Positions 1-12,544 of a DNA stretch of 64,000 bases are shown here, piece by piece. Made by a program: the position numbers and the translations under genes. Every line of letters begins with the position of its first letter. Positions within the stretch are counted from its first letter, which is position 1. Location of the stretch: positions 243,418,231-243,482,230 of the forward strand of contig NC_053489.1 in the NCBI RefSeq assembly GCF_905171775.1. Direction: 5' to 3'. The stretch comes from Rana temporaria. Lineage: Eukaryota; Chordata; Amphibia; Anura; Ranidae. Below the pieces are notes generated by a model, which was not told the DNA's origin, did no database searches, and saw only the letters and a list, made by a program, of their open reading frames with translations.

Positions 1-1175
1 AACCCTATTTCCGAGGCAGCATTCACACCCGAGCATCGCATATTTGTGCACGTTTTTATGTGCGTTTTTGTTACTACGTTTGAGCTTCAGATGTTTTTTT
101 TATTATTTATTAGCCGTATCACCTGTGACATCACTTGTTGCCATGTGGACATATCGGCTACAAAACACACATTTTTGTGTGCAACAATGCAATTCTATGG
201 GACTCAAAATGCACCAAATTGCCCACACCGGTTTACAAAAGCAGCTTCAAAACTTTTTTGAGCTTCAGGTGTTTGGCTTCAGGCATTTTGGAGTGGACAT
301 GTAAACCACCGCTATAGAGGTGCTTTTTTTTGTGTTTGTTCCTGTGAATTTGGAGGTTCGAGGTACAAAAGGTTCAGTTGTGAATGGGGCCTGTAAGTAA
401 GGCAAACAAGAAGCAATGTGTTTAGCTGTTTTGTAACCTGGAAAGAGAACGGTTTTAAAGTTCAATACCTGAGAAATTACTTTGCAAATCACATCTAGTA
501 TTTCTGGCTGAAACCATCTTGAGTAAGGGCAGATCATTCATGTAGCATTTACTTTGTGGAATCCATCCGCCCTCAGACCAGGTAGGCAGGAGGGTGTGCT
601 TAGCTGAGAAATACCCTTGCCCCCTTCCAAAGACTTCTGGGATGTATGACATTATTTTGCCTAAGCCTTAAAAAAAAAAAAGTTTTTTTAAAACAAGTAA
701 ATGTAATTTTCCTATCGTTTAACGAATGCTAGCAGCTTAAGAATTAACAATTGCCAATGTTAATTGAGAGAGTTTAGTTCTGCTTGAATATTTTTAAATT
801 ATATTTTTCTCATTGCTCTTGGAAGGTGTGGTACCATCAGTGTATACTTAACGTACCGGAGGATGGAAACTGAAGGTGTCAAAGGGCACAGAATGGACAT
901 CAGATTTAGGCTGTTTATAATGCATGAACAGTTGTAACAGATGACATTGATCTGTGCACATGTTGTGATCCATATTGGACTTGCTTGAAATTTTATGGTG
1001 ATTGTATTGCTTTTGTAAGCTGTTCTAGATCTGCTCACATGACTCCTTGGCTCTCTCTTTTTTCCAGCTGACAGCTATAGCAGGTGGGGCCGAACACTCC
1101 CGCTGACAGCCTAAGAGAAGAGAGAGCAGAGGAGTCGCGTGAACGGCGGCAGACTCTCTAATATAAGATATAACG

Positions 1176-1193
1176 TGTGTGTATATGTGTGTG

Positions 1194-1249
<56 letters not shown>
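1176..1249. repeat. (TG)n/(TA)n microsatellite
   Basis: A short TGTGTA-rich stretch is followed by an almost uninterrupted TA dinucleotide run of about 50 bases ending at 1248. It is a simple repeat and likely length-polymorphic. Confidence 0.9.
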
Positions 1250-1250
<1 letters not shown>

Positions 1251-2856
1251 TCGGACACATATTGTTATATAACAGAGGGGGTGGCATGAATAGATTATAG
1301 TTTTAAAACAGCAGGAGGGGAAGGGCACTGTCATGAGCAGACATACAGGCAGTGGGGGAGAGGAGGACAGAGCAGGGCTGCGGATGACGGAGGCACGTAA
1401 ACTGATCAGTTTCAGGGCTCAGCAGCCATGATAAACCGTAGTCGGTTTACAGGGGGGAGGGCATAGCTAGGCAGGATCAGCAACGTTTTTTTGGGGTGAT
1501 AGAGGGGGCCAAACATGCTTTCAGGGAACAGAATAATTACTTTTTTTTTAGGGTAACAAACACTTAAAACACTAGGCGCCGACCATGCGCAGTTATGCAG
1601 CCTTTTGGTGGTTGGGTGTTGGCGCCAAGCGGCCGCAATATTTGTGTACTAATTTGCAGACACATCTGTGCCAGGAGCGTGCACCCCACAGTTACCGATG
1701 GCTACCCGAACTTTCCTGATTGCTTCTTGCATTCGGTAGCTTTCCAATCATGTGATCGTCACATCTGAAACCTCTTAAAGGGTGGGGAGGTGCAGATGCA
1801 AAAAGGTTAAAAATCCTTTTATTTGTCTGTAGCTTCCCTATCAAAGTTTCACCACAATCCTTTTATTTAGTTTTCTAGGCAGTATTAGAGCATGTGTCAA
1901 TGGTATTTTGTTAATTTCAGAGCTGCTTCGCTATAAAAAGTCAATAAGCGTGCAAATACAGGTTACAGCAGTTCAAGTGATCACATGCACATCAGAAGCA
2001 CCTCTAAGTGATCTCATGTATGCTGAAAGCGAGCTGCAATTGTCCGTTGACGCAAGCCGCCAATCAGTTTTCACTATTTAATTTGATCAGAATGTATTTT
2101 CAAGTAACGCTCAACATAATGTTAATGCAGAGAGAGTTCTCTCTGTTGTCCATTAAAGGACACAGCTCTTATCTTTAGGAGGATGCTAGGCACACAAAAA
2201 GGCAACTATGAGCATCAGTACCAGAAAGATAAATCCTGACAACTGCTAGAAACTCATTTTTTTTACTAGCTTCCAAGGAGAAAGATGCCCCTCGCCTAAC
2301 GCCTGAGTTTGAGCTATTTTATTATATTTAATTTTAACCAGTCACTTTTTTATTTTGCATCAAGTTTTTATCAGGTGACAAGCTGGATATCTTGGCTCTT
2401 GTAATCTCTCCAGTTTAGCCATGTATCGCATGCTAATAGTCTACATCAGGGTTCCTCCATGGTTTGAGGGTTGCTAAGGGGTTCCTTGAGTAATGAGAAG
2501 TTTCTGCCTCAGATAAGTTCCCACTGACATCATTGATCTTTTTAGCTTCTGTAACGTTGTACTTCTTCCTACTGATCAGCACACTATCATGTGTTGTGGT
2601 TATAGTCATTTTTAGCAGGGGTTCCCTGAGACTGGAAAGTTTCAAGGGTACCACTGGGTTAAGTAAGGCTGGTCTAGATAAAGGTCTGCTGCCACAGCTT
2701 TGTGAGTTGCAGACAAGCTGTCATCCACAGCCATGGTTGTGGACGCTATTTTCTTTGCAGGCACTTGCCTGTTTGCGCTGCACTATAGTTTTGTGGTTGC
2801 AGGCTCTTCTTTCGGCTGCCATCTTGCCTAAAGGCCTTTTGCCTTGACCGTGTGAC

Positions 2857-3325
2857 ACTTGGGGCACGTCGAGACGTGCTTTGATATTTTAGATACCATG
2901 AATGCCCATTAACACGTGCATTTTTGACATGTTTGTGTGTGGTAAATAACATTTTCCAAATGCTTCCTCTGCTGGATTTCTATTGTATGGATTCGTGTAC
3001 TATCATCTCAGCTAGTAACAAATTTGCAGATTGTTTGTGGCGTGTTTACATTGCCATGAATGGAGGTGCTTGGGGAGCGGTAAAGACAGCTGAACACAAG
3101 ATTTAGTTGTGTTTGCGTTTTTCACATTTTGTGTTGCACCAAAATGTATCCATGTCAACAACACTGTCTGCTCCAATGAACATAATCAAGCTAGAGCATT
3201 GATAGGCATTTAAGAGACTCTAAAAAATGCAAATAAACACCTACTTTTGATGCTAGTGTAAACGTAGCCTTTGGGCACATTTAGACATGCTTTGAAATTT
3301 TAGATACCATGAACGCTCATTAAAG
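2857..3325. repeat. Diverged direct repeat pair
   Basis: A roughly 55-base unit ending in TTTTAGATACCATGAA is present at about 2857-2912 and again, same orientation, at about 3270-3325 with several substitutions. This suggests two members of one interspersed repeat or a local duplication. I cannot assign the family. Confidence 0.5.
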
Positions 3326-4393
3326 TGTTTAAACCCAGGCTATGAAAAGCTCTCATTACATGTTATACCAGAATGTGCATACCCACAAAGCCACTAAAGC
3401 ATTAATTTTTTGTATAATTAAATATATCTGATTGATCCTGCCTTCAGTCCCTCCCATCTTCTGTGTGTCCCCATTGCAGCTTGAAATTGTGTGTACCAAC
3501 TGGTGTCCCTAAGGAGCATGTTCAATTTTAGTTTCCTTCTAAGCTCTTAATTTCCAAAATGTTCTTGTCCGTGCAGCTCACACGATTCTAAAATCACTCA
3601 TGTGGGTATTTACACAGTGGTAAGTGACACTTCCCTCCCTCCCTCCTTCTCCATGGCCTTCTTTTACTAAACACTATGGGAGTGAGCTATAGTATGCTGA
3701 TTGATTACATTCACTAAGAAACTCACAAAAAGCATAGTTTTAATATAAATCAGTATTAAATATATCTATATGTAATTGCTAATACCTGTAAAGTAAATAA
3801 AAAATGCCTTGAATGCAGATGCCGTCAGAACAAAATACACATCCACCATTATTTTTAAAACATTGTTTTTAGCAGAAATATTTTATTTCAGTAATAAAAA
3901 TATTAGACGTCAATTAGAAACACTGGAGCACAAAGTTTGACAGTAAACCAAGGATTACGTTTATACAGACAGGTATTAAAAAATAAATAAAAAAATCCAC
4001 AGCACATGACACTAGTAAAGCCCTTTTTACACGATCGGCCTGCTTTGTATCCGCCTCTCCGTTTTTTCAGGCGGATACAAGCATTGACTTCTATGGGCAG
4101 ACAGATGTTGGCGAGATGTGTCCGCTGACTCCCACCTGCCATTCGATCTGACAAGATCCGATCAAAACAGACGAATGGCGATACGTTCGCCATCCGTCCA
4201 GAGGATCGGATGAAAACGGATAGGCTGTCCATCTTTCTTCCGATCTCTCCATAGAGAACAGCGGGACTCACAGTGAGCAGAGACGGATCTGTCATCTGCC
4301 TGCTCAGCGCGGCGGTCCCACGCTGAGCTAGCAGAGCCCATCCAATGGATTCACTCTGTGTGAGCCCAGTCTAAAAGCTTTTTTGCAAAGAAT

Positions 4394-5033
4394 TAGGGCC
4401 GAAACAACTAATCGATTATTTGATTATGAAATTAATTGATTACCATTTCCATAATCGATTAATCGGGCAGTAACGTAATGGGGTTAAAAAAAAAACTAAA
4501 ATTAGCCCTTTTATAGTACAAAAAAGCAAACTGCTACTGTAAATATTACTTTTACTGTCCCACAGTAAAAAAAATGAACCCCTTACAGTAGCGATTTGCT
4601 CTTTTTGTACTTATTTTAGTTTTTTTAACCCCATTGTGTTATTAAACATCCTCAGGCCTGGGTCACACCTCTGTTTTTTTGGTGCTTTTTGCAGAAACAC
4701 GCTACAGTTCATTTACGTTTTCCTATGGGACACGTTCACATCCATGATTTTTTTTTTTTTTTCCAGCTGCTGCGTATTTGGAAAGGGCAAGTACATTTTA
4801 ACGCAAAACGGTGCTATTTTGTTTTTTTTGGTTCAATCTACTTCAGTGGAGAAGCTGCAGAAAAGCATGTAATGTTTTTTTGCGGCAATTTGTGTTTTGT
4901 AATCTGCCCAACAACAAATTGGCCCAAAAATGTTTTAAAATGCATTTTTTTTTTTTAAGGCTATTATATGATTAATCGAAACAATATAAGGCCAACTAAT
5001 CGATTATGAAAATAATCGTTAGTTGCAGCCCTA
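4394..5033. mobile_element. hAT-type non-autonomous element (MITE) A
   Basis: The two ends are inverted relatives: the left begins TAGGGCCGAAACAACTAATC and the right ends GTTAGTTGCAGCCCTA. The 8 bases CAAAGAAT lie immediately outside both ends (4386-4393 and 5034-5041), the 8-bp target-site duplication typical of hAT transposons. It has no transposase frame. The middle (about 4660-4960) carries a different T-rich repeat that may be a nested insertion. Confidence 0.8.
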
Positions 5034-5113
5034 CAAAGAATGAACTAAAAATAAAACTGAAGAACAATAAACATTCAGAGTCACGATAATCCTGCACTGC
5101 CATTACCTACCAC

Positions 5114-5753
5114 TAGAGCTGCACGATTAATCGTCAATCGTTATCGAGATCTTTTTCCCGTTGCAATTCTTGACACAGGGTTTCTTGATCTTTGACATGA
5201 AAATAATTTTCTCTCTGCACTTTGGTATGCAAAGAATTTCCTGTCTGCTCTCGGCCAAAAGTCAGTCTGGGCAATCTGCCAATTCTGGGCAGCCTGCCAA
5301 GTTTTAAAAACATTCTTTATCAGTGGAAAGTTAAGTCTAAACATTGTATCACTTCAAAGGAATAAACTTCTGTATGTAAATTAGGAACGTTTAACCACTT
5401 AAACACCAAACCTTTTTCTGACAGCTCTTTTCAAGTTAAAATCATTTTTTTTGCTAGAAAATTACTTAGAACCCCCAAACATATATATTTTTTAGTAGAG
5501 ACCCTAGAGAATAAAATGTCGATTGTTGCAATATTTTATGTTGCACTGTATTTGCGCAGCAGTCTTTTTAAATGCAAGTTTTTGGGAAAAAATTACTTTA
5601 ATTAAAAAAAAAAAAAAAATAGCCAGTAAAGTTAGCCCATTTTTTTTTTTTTTTTGTATGAATGTAAAAGATTTTACGCCGTGAGAGAATCGTGATCTTC
5701 ATTCTAAGCAAAAAAATCGTGATTCTCATTTTGGCCAGAATCGTGCAGCTCTA
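5114..5753. mobile_element. hAT-type non-autonomous element (MITE) B
   Basis: The left end TAGAGCTGCACGATTAATCG and right end AATCGTGCAGCTCTA are inverted. An 8-bp direct duplication CCTACCAC flanks the element at 5106-5113 and 5754-5761, fitting the hAT superfamily. Its centre (from about 5390, TTAACCACTT onwards) looks like another, TTAA-type repeat inserted into it. No protein is encoded. Confidence 0.8.
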
Positions 5754-5820
5754 CCTACCACCAAAGGGAAATGAACTCCAGTGCAATACAGTATGAAAGC
5801 TCTGTTTTGTATCACCCACT

Positions 5821-5850
5821 AAGCTCATCTCATTCCCCCCCCCCCCCCCC
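5821..5850. repeat. Poly-C tract
   Basis: An 18-base or so C run, one of several homopolymer C or G runs in the window (others near 7250, 7310, 7905, 9350, 12550, 17397, 18541, 20910, 24080, 56340 and 59380). Confidence 0.8.
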
Positions 5851-5879
5851 TCAGAAAAAGTCCACTAGGCTGCCTGACC

Positions 5880-7230
5880 ATAATGGAGGGAAATGGGTTA
5901 TCGGGAAGCATCCAGCCCTCGTGCCAACTGTTCCGTATGGTAACTTATAATCCTGTATCTGAAGCCTACATCAAAGCAACACCCTGGCTTTGGCTCCACC
6001 AATTGTTTTGGGGCATTTATGGTCCATATTAGATACATTTGTGCAACGCTGCAACAGAGTCTATCAAAGCTCTCCTCCACTGAGTGAGCATAGGAGGGTC
6101 AGGTTGTCTCCACTTCAGGAGTATAGCTTTCCTGGCATAGAAAGCAGCATAAAACACAAAGAGGCGTTTGGGAATAGGTCGAACCGCTGAGTCGCATATC
6201 CCGAGTAAAAGAATCTGTGGATCCACTGCCATAATTGGACCCCCAATCCTATTTACACCCCCTACTATCTCCCGCCAAATGTTCTGTAGAAGGGGGCATC
6301 CTAATAGCACATGATTAGAATATGCCCACCTCCCGAGTACATTTAGGACAATTTTGCAGAATGAGTGGGTTAAATATGACCTATGGAGAAATTTAAGTTG
6401 TATAAATATATCTCATGCTGGCACATAGTTTTGTGGGCACAGTTTTTGAGGCCCTTCATCCCAGTCGTCAACGGATAAGGTGGGAATATCTCTCTGCCAA
6501 TGCTGAAACAATTGGGTCACCTTTTATTAGTTCCCCCCACTTCTAATTCTAAGTTAAATCGATGAAAAAATCCTATCAGCATTACAGGTAATAAGGAACC
6601 TTGTGAGGAGCCAATGTTACCCCAGAGGTAAGTTCCACTTTGACTGCATGGTGGAGCTGCAAGTATTGAAAAAACTTCCAAGAGGGCAAGTGAAACGTTT
6701 CCTAAAGGCAGTTAAAAGATAGGAGCTGCCTAGCAGACATATGTTGTAACCTTTTAATGCCAAAACGGTCCATACACTAGGATCAGGGATGGAGCACAGA
6801 TGCGGCAGCTTAGGATTGCCCCAAAGGGGAGATAGTATTAGTCTTGTCTATAGCTGTCAACACCTGATCCCGTTCCCGTACCCTAGTTGTGCATCAGGGA
6901 CGTCATAAGTGGCGTAGACCTAGGGCCTTGATATACCAAGTTGCTCAGAGCTGAATAGGAATCCAGGATGGCAGCCTCTAAGTTAACTGATGGATTAGTT
7001 CTGGACCGTGAGAACCACCAGCGTACCGTAATCGGAACTTTTTTTTTTTTAACTGGTAAAGCTAATTCACAGGTTGAAAGGGGCAACTGCAGAGTAGACC
7101 TAGTTCTACAAGGGACAGTACCTGGCCAAATAAGACATAACAATGTTATGCAATTTATTAAAAAATTAAGCTTTTGTGGGAATTGGGTTGTTTCTAAAAT
7201 TAGACCAAGAAGTAAAATAGTTATTTGGTA
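5880..7230 (-). pseudogene. L1-type LINE ORF2 C-terminal remnant
   Basis: Read on the minus strand, broken frames resemble the C-terminal third of an L1-like ORF2 protein. One piece (about 6960-7040) has WWFSRSRTNPSVNLEAAIL; another (about 6030-6310) has LLGCPLLQNIW followed by KRLFVFYAAFYARKAILLKW. The second lines up with the last ~100 residues of the intact ORF2 at 44318-46118, which has FLRIVLFYAKKSITFHWK. Stops and frameshifts separate the pieces, so this is a dead, 5'-truncated copy. The C-rich stretch at 7247-7265 lies just outside it. Family assignment is from the ORF2 similarity and is fairly secure; the limits are approximate. Confidence 0.65.
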
Positions 7231-7429
7231 TGTATTGAAATACGTCCCGTCCCCCCCCCCCCCCGGGTTTCAGGACAGCATCTCCCACCTACAAACAGGA
7301 AACACTGGGGGGGGGGTTGCCTTGGGAGAATATGGTTGCTTAACCCTCAAGCTCTGTCACACCACAGCCTAATCTAAGCCATCATCAGGGATTACTGCTG
7401 ACATTTTGCAACCCATTATGGGTACTTCA

Positions 7430-8960
7430 TCCCGCGGAAGCTCAGCATCCAGATCCCGGTGAGGGCTAACATGGCGGCCTCTCTTCCCGCCTCATTTCCC
7501 GCACAAAGCCACATCGGGATAACACTAACCGCAATGGAGCAGCATCCTGCGCCTATGAAGAACAATCCGACATCATGCCAACAACCGAGTCTTAAAGCTG
7601 AGTTCCACCCAAAAGTGGAACTTTTGCTTTAAGCACTCCTCGCCCCCTTACATGCCACATTTGGTATGTCATTTTTTTGGGGGGAGTGGGGGCTCCGGTA
7701 GGAGTGGGACTTCCTGTCCCATTTCCTCCTTCCGCCCAGGGACCGCCTAGGCAACTCCTCCTCTCGCCTTGGGCGGCCCCTCCCTCTAGGCGATCTCCTG
7801 GGACACGTGACAGGTACCAGGAGATCGCCTGTCCACTCTGATGGCACATTGTGGCTCGCACATGCGCATTGCGTTCCCACAGTCTGAATGAAGGTGCCGG
7901 CAGAGGGGGGGGGGGGGAGATGAGCGTCGCTCCGGGCCGCCGCATTACTGGACCATGGAGCAGGTAAGTGTCTGTTTATTAAAAGTTAGCAGCTACAGTT
8001 TTTGTAGCTGCTGACTTTTAATAAACATTAAAAAGGCTGGAACTCCGCTCTAACGTCTTACGAGCAGATGCAGCTGGCATTAAAGACACGGTTTGCGACC
8101 ATCATGGACCTCCTCCATGAAATCCAGGCCATAGCCGGAAGGGTACAGAGTGGAACATACGGCCACACAACAGCAGACCGCGATATGAAAGCTCTACCGT
8201 AAGGTAGACTCGCGCACCCTGCAGCTCCGTGACCTTCAGCACCATGTCGAGGAGCTCGACAATAGAGGAAGACGACACAAACCGAGGATGAGGGGTCTCC
8301 CTGAAGCTGTTGAGCAAAACCAGATTCTCCCCGCTGTCATGGACTTATTCAACTGCCTCCTTGATCGACCTCACCAAACGCATATTGCAATGGATCGCAT
8401 ACACAGAGAACTCCGACCACGATGCAGGGACACAGACCCCCGAGAGATATCGTTTGTCACATAAATGACTTTGCTATCAAGGAATAAATCCTCGAAGGCC
8501 CGCGATATGACACAATGGAGCTTGAGGGTCACTCAATCTACATCTACCAGGACCTCTCAGAGATGATGCTCAGACATCGTAAAGACCTGCATCCTTTGCT
8601 GGAAGTCCTGCGGACCAGAGGAATTTTGGTACCGCTGGAAGTTCCCGTTTGGCCTTCTGGCTACCCACCAGGGCCATTCAGCCCTACTAAGAGTCCCGGA
8701 AGAGCTAAAGGCTTTCTGCCAAACTATAGACATACCATATGTTGTCACAAACTGGTATGCTGAGTTTGACATCTCTGACCCTAACCGCCGTCCTCCCAGT
8801 GAGCAACCGATGGAGGCACAGGACACAAGATTCAGCTGCTCCGTCCCGGCTTCCGCCCTTAAGCCCCACCACAGCACCCATGCCTTGTTGGGCACGCCAA
8901 GACCGATAAAATACTCCCCGTTGAAGACACCCATGACACCAGGATGAGATGAGTACACTT
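7430..8960 (+). pseudogene. L1-type LINE 5' region and ORF1 remnant, interrupted by a MITE
   Basis: On the + strand, 8054-8770 gives broken frames resembling an L1 ORF1 RNA-binding protein: LRGLPEAVEQNQILPAVMD (about 8290-8340), LLDRPHQTHIAMDRIHREL (about 8360-8415), then a segment around 8515-8590 reading LEGHSIYIYQDLSEMMLRHR. The part at about 7430-7591 (ATGGCGGCC and following) fits the 5' leader and start of the same element, and the MITE at 7592-8053 sits between them. Stops and frameshifts show it is inactive. The poly-T stretch near 8972 lies past the ORF1 remnant; no ORF2 was found after it. Confidence 0.6.
7592..8053. mobile_element. TTAA-flanked MITE (piggyBac-like), copy 1
   Basis: The left end is TTAAAGCTGAGTTCCACCC and the right end is the inverted GGAACTCCGCTCTAA. 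The same terminal sequence recurs in the copies at 18394-18832 and 62753-63078. TTAA targeting and A-G-rich inverted ends suggest a piggyBac-derived MITE; this is inference because no transposase is present. It sits inside an L1 ORF1 remnant. Confidence 0.65.
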
Positions 8961-9556
8961 GCTCTTTACACCTTTTTTTTTTTTTTTTTTTTCTCCTGCC
9001 AGTGGGTGATCCGACCAGGCCCGTGAATTCTACCTCCATGTTATTCCCCAGGAGGAAGTCATCTACACCCTTTACTCTGCTGCAACAGACCCTCTCCACG
9101 AAACAGGAAACACTGTCCACCATTTTAAAAAGTTCACACATACCTGTGTGTCTTAGTTCTTGTATTTCCTCCAACAGGATCAACACCCAGTTTATTTTTG
9201 GTCTAGAGCTCTGTGCTAGTTGCAAGGACTTCCCTGTCTGACTGGCCTCTAGGAAGGTTATGCAGCATAGGGCAGGGCGATGAAAGGTCCCTCCCAGGGT
9301 CCTCCTTTTTCTCTTCAGCCTGATGTTTCTCTCCCAATGGGAGGTTGGCACCCCCCCCCCCCCAGCTTGGTGCATCTTGGGATAGCCTCCCTGGTTCTAC
9401 CTGTGCAGCTAGGGCAGAAGATGTGTGGCCAGGGCTTACTCTGTGCTGAGACCGTTGTGTGCACTTGAGGATGTACTTCCTTGGGAATTGGGCAGGAGTA
9501 TAGTAGAACAAAAAGCCAGCCACACAGTACACTCCCCTTGTCCCTTTTTATTGGCT
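8961..9556. other. Unassigned DNA
   Basis: A stretch of about 600 bases with a long T run (8972-8992) and a C run (9352-9363). A reverse-strand open frame of 272 codons covers 8557-9375, but its upper part is antisense to the L1 ORF1 remnant and it matches no family I know, so I do not call a gene. Confidence 0.4.
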
Positions 9557-10770
9557 ATATACAGGTGAAACTTGAAAAATTTGAATATCTTGCAAAAGTT
9601 CATTTATTTCACTAGCGCAACTTAAAAGGTGAAACCAAAATATGAGAGACTCATTACGTGGAAAGCAAGATAGTTCAAGCCGTGATTTGTCATAGTTGTG
9701 GTGATTATGGCTTGCAGCTCATGAAAAACCCAAATCCACAATCTCAGAAATTTTGGAATATTACATGCAATCAATAAAACAAGGATTGTACATAGAACAA
9801 TATTGGACCTCTGAAAAGTATAAACATGCATATGTACTCGGTACTTAATTTGGGCTGCTGAGGTGTTATGGAAGACCAGGATGCTTCAATAGCGGCCTTC
9901 AGCTCTTCTGCATTGTTCGGTCTCCTGTCTCATCTTTCTCTTGGCAATGCCCCATAGATTCTCTATGGGGTTCAGGTCAGGCGAGTTTGCTGGCCAGTCA
10001 AGCACCGTAATCACATGGTCATTGAACCAGGTTTTGGTGCTTTTGGCAGTGTGGGCAGGTGCCAAGTCCTGCTGGAAAATGAAGTCAGCATCCCCATAGA
10101 GCTGGTCTGCGGAAGGAAGCATGAAGTGCTCCAAAATCTCCTAGTAGACGGCTGCGTTGACCCTGGACTTTATGAAGCACAGTGGACCAACACCAGCAGA
10201 GGACATGGCTTCCCAAATTAACACAGACTGTGGAAACTTCACACTGGACTTCAAGCATCTTGCAGTGTGTGCTTTTCCAAATGAGATGCAAAATTTGCTC
10301 TTATCAGAAAAGAGGACATTGGAACACTGAGCAACAGACCAGGTCTGTTTCTTTAGCCCAGGTAAGATGTTTCTAATGTTTGTTCAGGAGTGGATTGACA
10401 AGAGGACTATGACATTTGAAGCCCATGTCCAGGATCCGTCTGTGTGGTGTGGCTCTTGATGTACAGACTCCATCCTCCGTCCACTCCTTGTGAAAGTCCC
10501 CAACACTTTTAAATGGCCTTCCTGCCAATCCTCTCCAGGCTGCGGTCACCCCTTCTGCTTGTGCACCTTTTTTCTTCCACAATTTTTCCCTTCCACATAA
10601 CTTTCTATTAATGTGCTTTGATACAGCACTTTGGGAACAACTTCTTTTGCAATTAATTTTGAGGCTTTCCCTCCTTTATGGAGTATGTCAATGATGGGTT
10701 TCTGCACAACTGTCCGGTCAGCAGTCTTTCCCATGATTGTGATTCCTACTGAACCAGACTGAGAGACCAT
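9557..10770 (-). pseudogene. Tc1/mariner-type transposon remnant with broken transposase
   Basis: One terminal repeat is recognisable at about 9561 (CAGGTGAAACTTGAAAAATT), preceded by TA. On the minus strand the transposase starts near 10733 (MGKTADRTVVQKPIIDILHK, helix-turn-helix region). It continues through several frames and ends at 9886-10134 with the DDE-family C-terminal block: FQQDLAPAHTAKSTKTWF, then WPANSPDLNPIENLWGI. In Tc1 transposases these blocks hold the second Asp and the final acidic residue. Frameshifts separate N- and C-terminal parts, so it is inactive. The second terminal repeat is missing; the element ends at a TTAA MITE at 10771. Confidence 0.85.
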
Positions 10771-11372
10771 TTAACCACTTAAGACCCGGACCAATATGCA
10801 GGTAAAGGACCAGGCCCCTTTTTGCGATTCGGCACTGCGTCGATTTAACTGACAATTGCGCGGTCGTGCGACGTGGCTCCCAAACAAAATTGGCATACTT
10901 TTTTTCCCTACAAATAGAGCTTTCTTTTGGTGGTATTTGATCACCTCTGCGGTTTTTAGTTTTTGTGCTATAAACAAAAATAGAGCGACAATTTTGAATA
11001 AAATGCAATATTTTTTACTTTTTTGCTATAATATCTAAAAAAAAAATAAAAAAAAAAATAAAAAAAATTTTCCTCAGTTTAGGCCGATACATATTCTTCT
11101 ACCTATTTTTGGTAAAAAATCGCAATAAGCATTTATCGATTGGTTTGCGCAAAATTGATAGAGTTTACAAAATAGGGGATAGTTTTATTGCATTTTTATA
11201 ATATTTTTTTTTTTTGTGACTGAGACATGGTGGACACATTGGACAATTTTTCATTTTTTTTTGGGACTATTGTCATTTTCACAGCAAAAAATGCTATAAA
11301 AATGCATGGTTTACTGTGAAAATGACAATTGCAGTTTGGGAGTTAACCCCTTTCGCGCCCCCTAGTGGTTAA
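10771..11372. mobile_element. TTAA-flanked MITE (TTAACCACTTAAG family)
   Basis: Begins TTAACCACTTAAGACCCGG and ends CCCCCTAGTGGTTAA, with inverted CCACT/AGTGG ends inside TTAA. The interior is AT-rich with no coding capacity. A related, incomplete copy lies at about 19405-19860, sharing the internal phrase GATCACCTCTGCGGTTTTTA. It abuts the broken end of the Tc1 remnant. Confidence 0.65.
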
Positions 11373-11379
11373 GTGTGAC

Positions 11380-12310
11380 CTCATATTCCCTATATCAGGG
11401 AACAGACGATCAATCACATCAAACATAGATACAAGTCATGGAAACACAATCTGAAGCAGAGTTGTACAAAAGCAAGTTTAATATAACATCACTGACACGC
11501 AGGTGAGCTTCTCACTTCATAAGATCAGGTGGTAACCATGTACATTATGCTTGCATTGTACGAGTGGACACTTCACAGCTTCAGATAGAAGGAAACTAGA
11601 TTGTAGAGGGTCACCCAAGTCGGTGCCAAAACGAGAAGTGATGAAGGGGATGGGAGAAAAGGAAAAACAGGAGGAAAAAAGGAGCGGGGGGGCCCAGTGT
11701 GATGGAACGTGTGGATGCAACAGTATGAATGACAGGAAGACCTCAATCCCCATAGCAACTCTCCAGGTGGGACTTCCCTTTGTCTGAAAAAAGAACATGT
11801 CCCAGTATTCCCCTGTTTTCGTATATCGTTCTCTCTTGTTTTGAGCAGTAAGTACCAAATCCAGGGTATTGACACAATTAACCCTATTGAGCCACATGGC
11901 GACGGAAGGGGGACTGGGGACTTTTCAACAGAGTGACTCAAGCTTTGGCAGCGTTAGTCAAGTGACGGATTGATTTCTTGTATGTCCGAATCAGTATTTG
12001 TGAGCAGTGGTGCAGGAAGAAGGCAGGATCCTTCGGAATAGGAAAGTCTGTAAATTGTTGGGAGATCCTCTGCACCTCCGACCATTTACTGTTTGGAGCT
12101 TTGAATAGGACCAAAAGACGTACAGAAAAGTTCCCTTATCGTCTCCTCATCTCCAGCAACGCACCGAAGCCTCTGGAAAATATTTACTCAAAACGGACGG
12201 GGTAAGATACCAGGGAGACAGAGGAAGTACCAGAGGAGGTATCTATATACTAGGGTCAAAAACTAAATTCAAGTTACCCTGAGAATCAATTTACCTTCCG
12301 CAAACTCCAC
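11380..12310 (-). pseudogene. L1-type LINE ORF2 C-terminal and 3' remnant
   Basis: On the minus strand, the region around 11950-12030 reads FLHHCSQILIRTYKKSIRHL followed by TNAAKA, and a second frame (11780-11897) reads LVLTAQNKRERYTKTGEYW and then DMFFFQTKG. Both fit the C-terminal end of an L1 ORF2 protein of a family different from the intact copy at 35-46 kb. With the ORF1 remnant at 14792-15607 on the same strand, it probably represents one internally deleted and interrupted copy spanning about 11.4-15.9 kb. Confidence 0.55.
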
Positions 12311-12544
12311 TAGCTTTGAGAGAGTTTTACATAAAAATAAGTCTTGATGAATATTCAGTGCATAATTGGTAGCCGACGTCGCTTTTAATGCCGCCAATGT
12401 GGCCTTTTAAGAAAGATACCGGGACCCTGTTTCAAAGCAGCTTTCGGAAAGGGGTACAACTAGAGATCAGGATAGAGGAAAAAGAAGGGTTTCGCCATGT
12501 CAGATATGCCCAGTGTTGTGGCCACATCCCTGGGATAGATAGGA

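Larger units (their letters stand above)
1..4385. other. Non-coding, repeat-rich DNA without a recognised gene
   Basis: I see no open frame with a recognisable domain here; the short open frames look accidental. It contains the (TA)n tract near 1200, a diverged direct repeat (2857-2912 and 3270-3325), and a segment at about 4020-4372 with a GGGCTCACAC-like end that resembles the MITE-like repeat at 17832-18181. If the first coding exon of MORC2 lies in this window it should be upstream of 23848, but I could not find a segment resembling its N-terminus. Confidence 0.6.

Noticed and set aside
2433..2847. Possible repeat-derived coding frames around 2.5 kb
   Set aside because: Opposing short frames over what looks like an interspersed repeat; no domain.
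3903..4295. 130-codon minus-strand open frame
   Set aside because: Lies over a MITE-like repeat and has no domain signal.
8557..9375. 272-codon minus-strand open frame
   Set aside because: Half of it is antisense to the L1 ORF1 remnant, it contains homopolymer-coded residues, and it matches nothing known.
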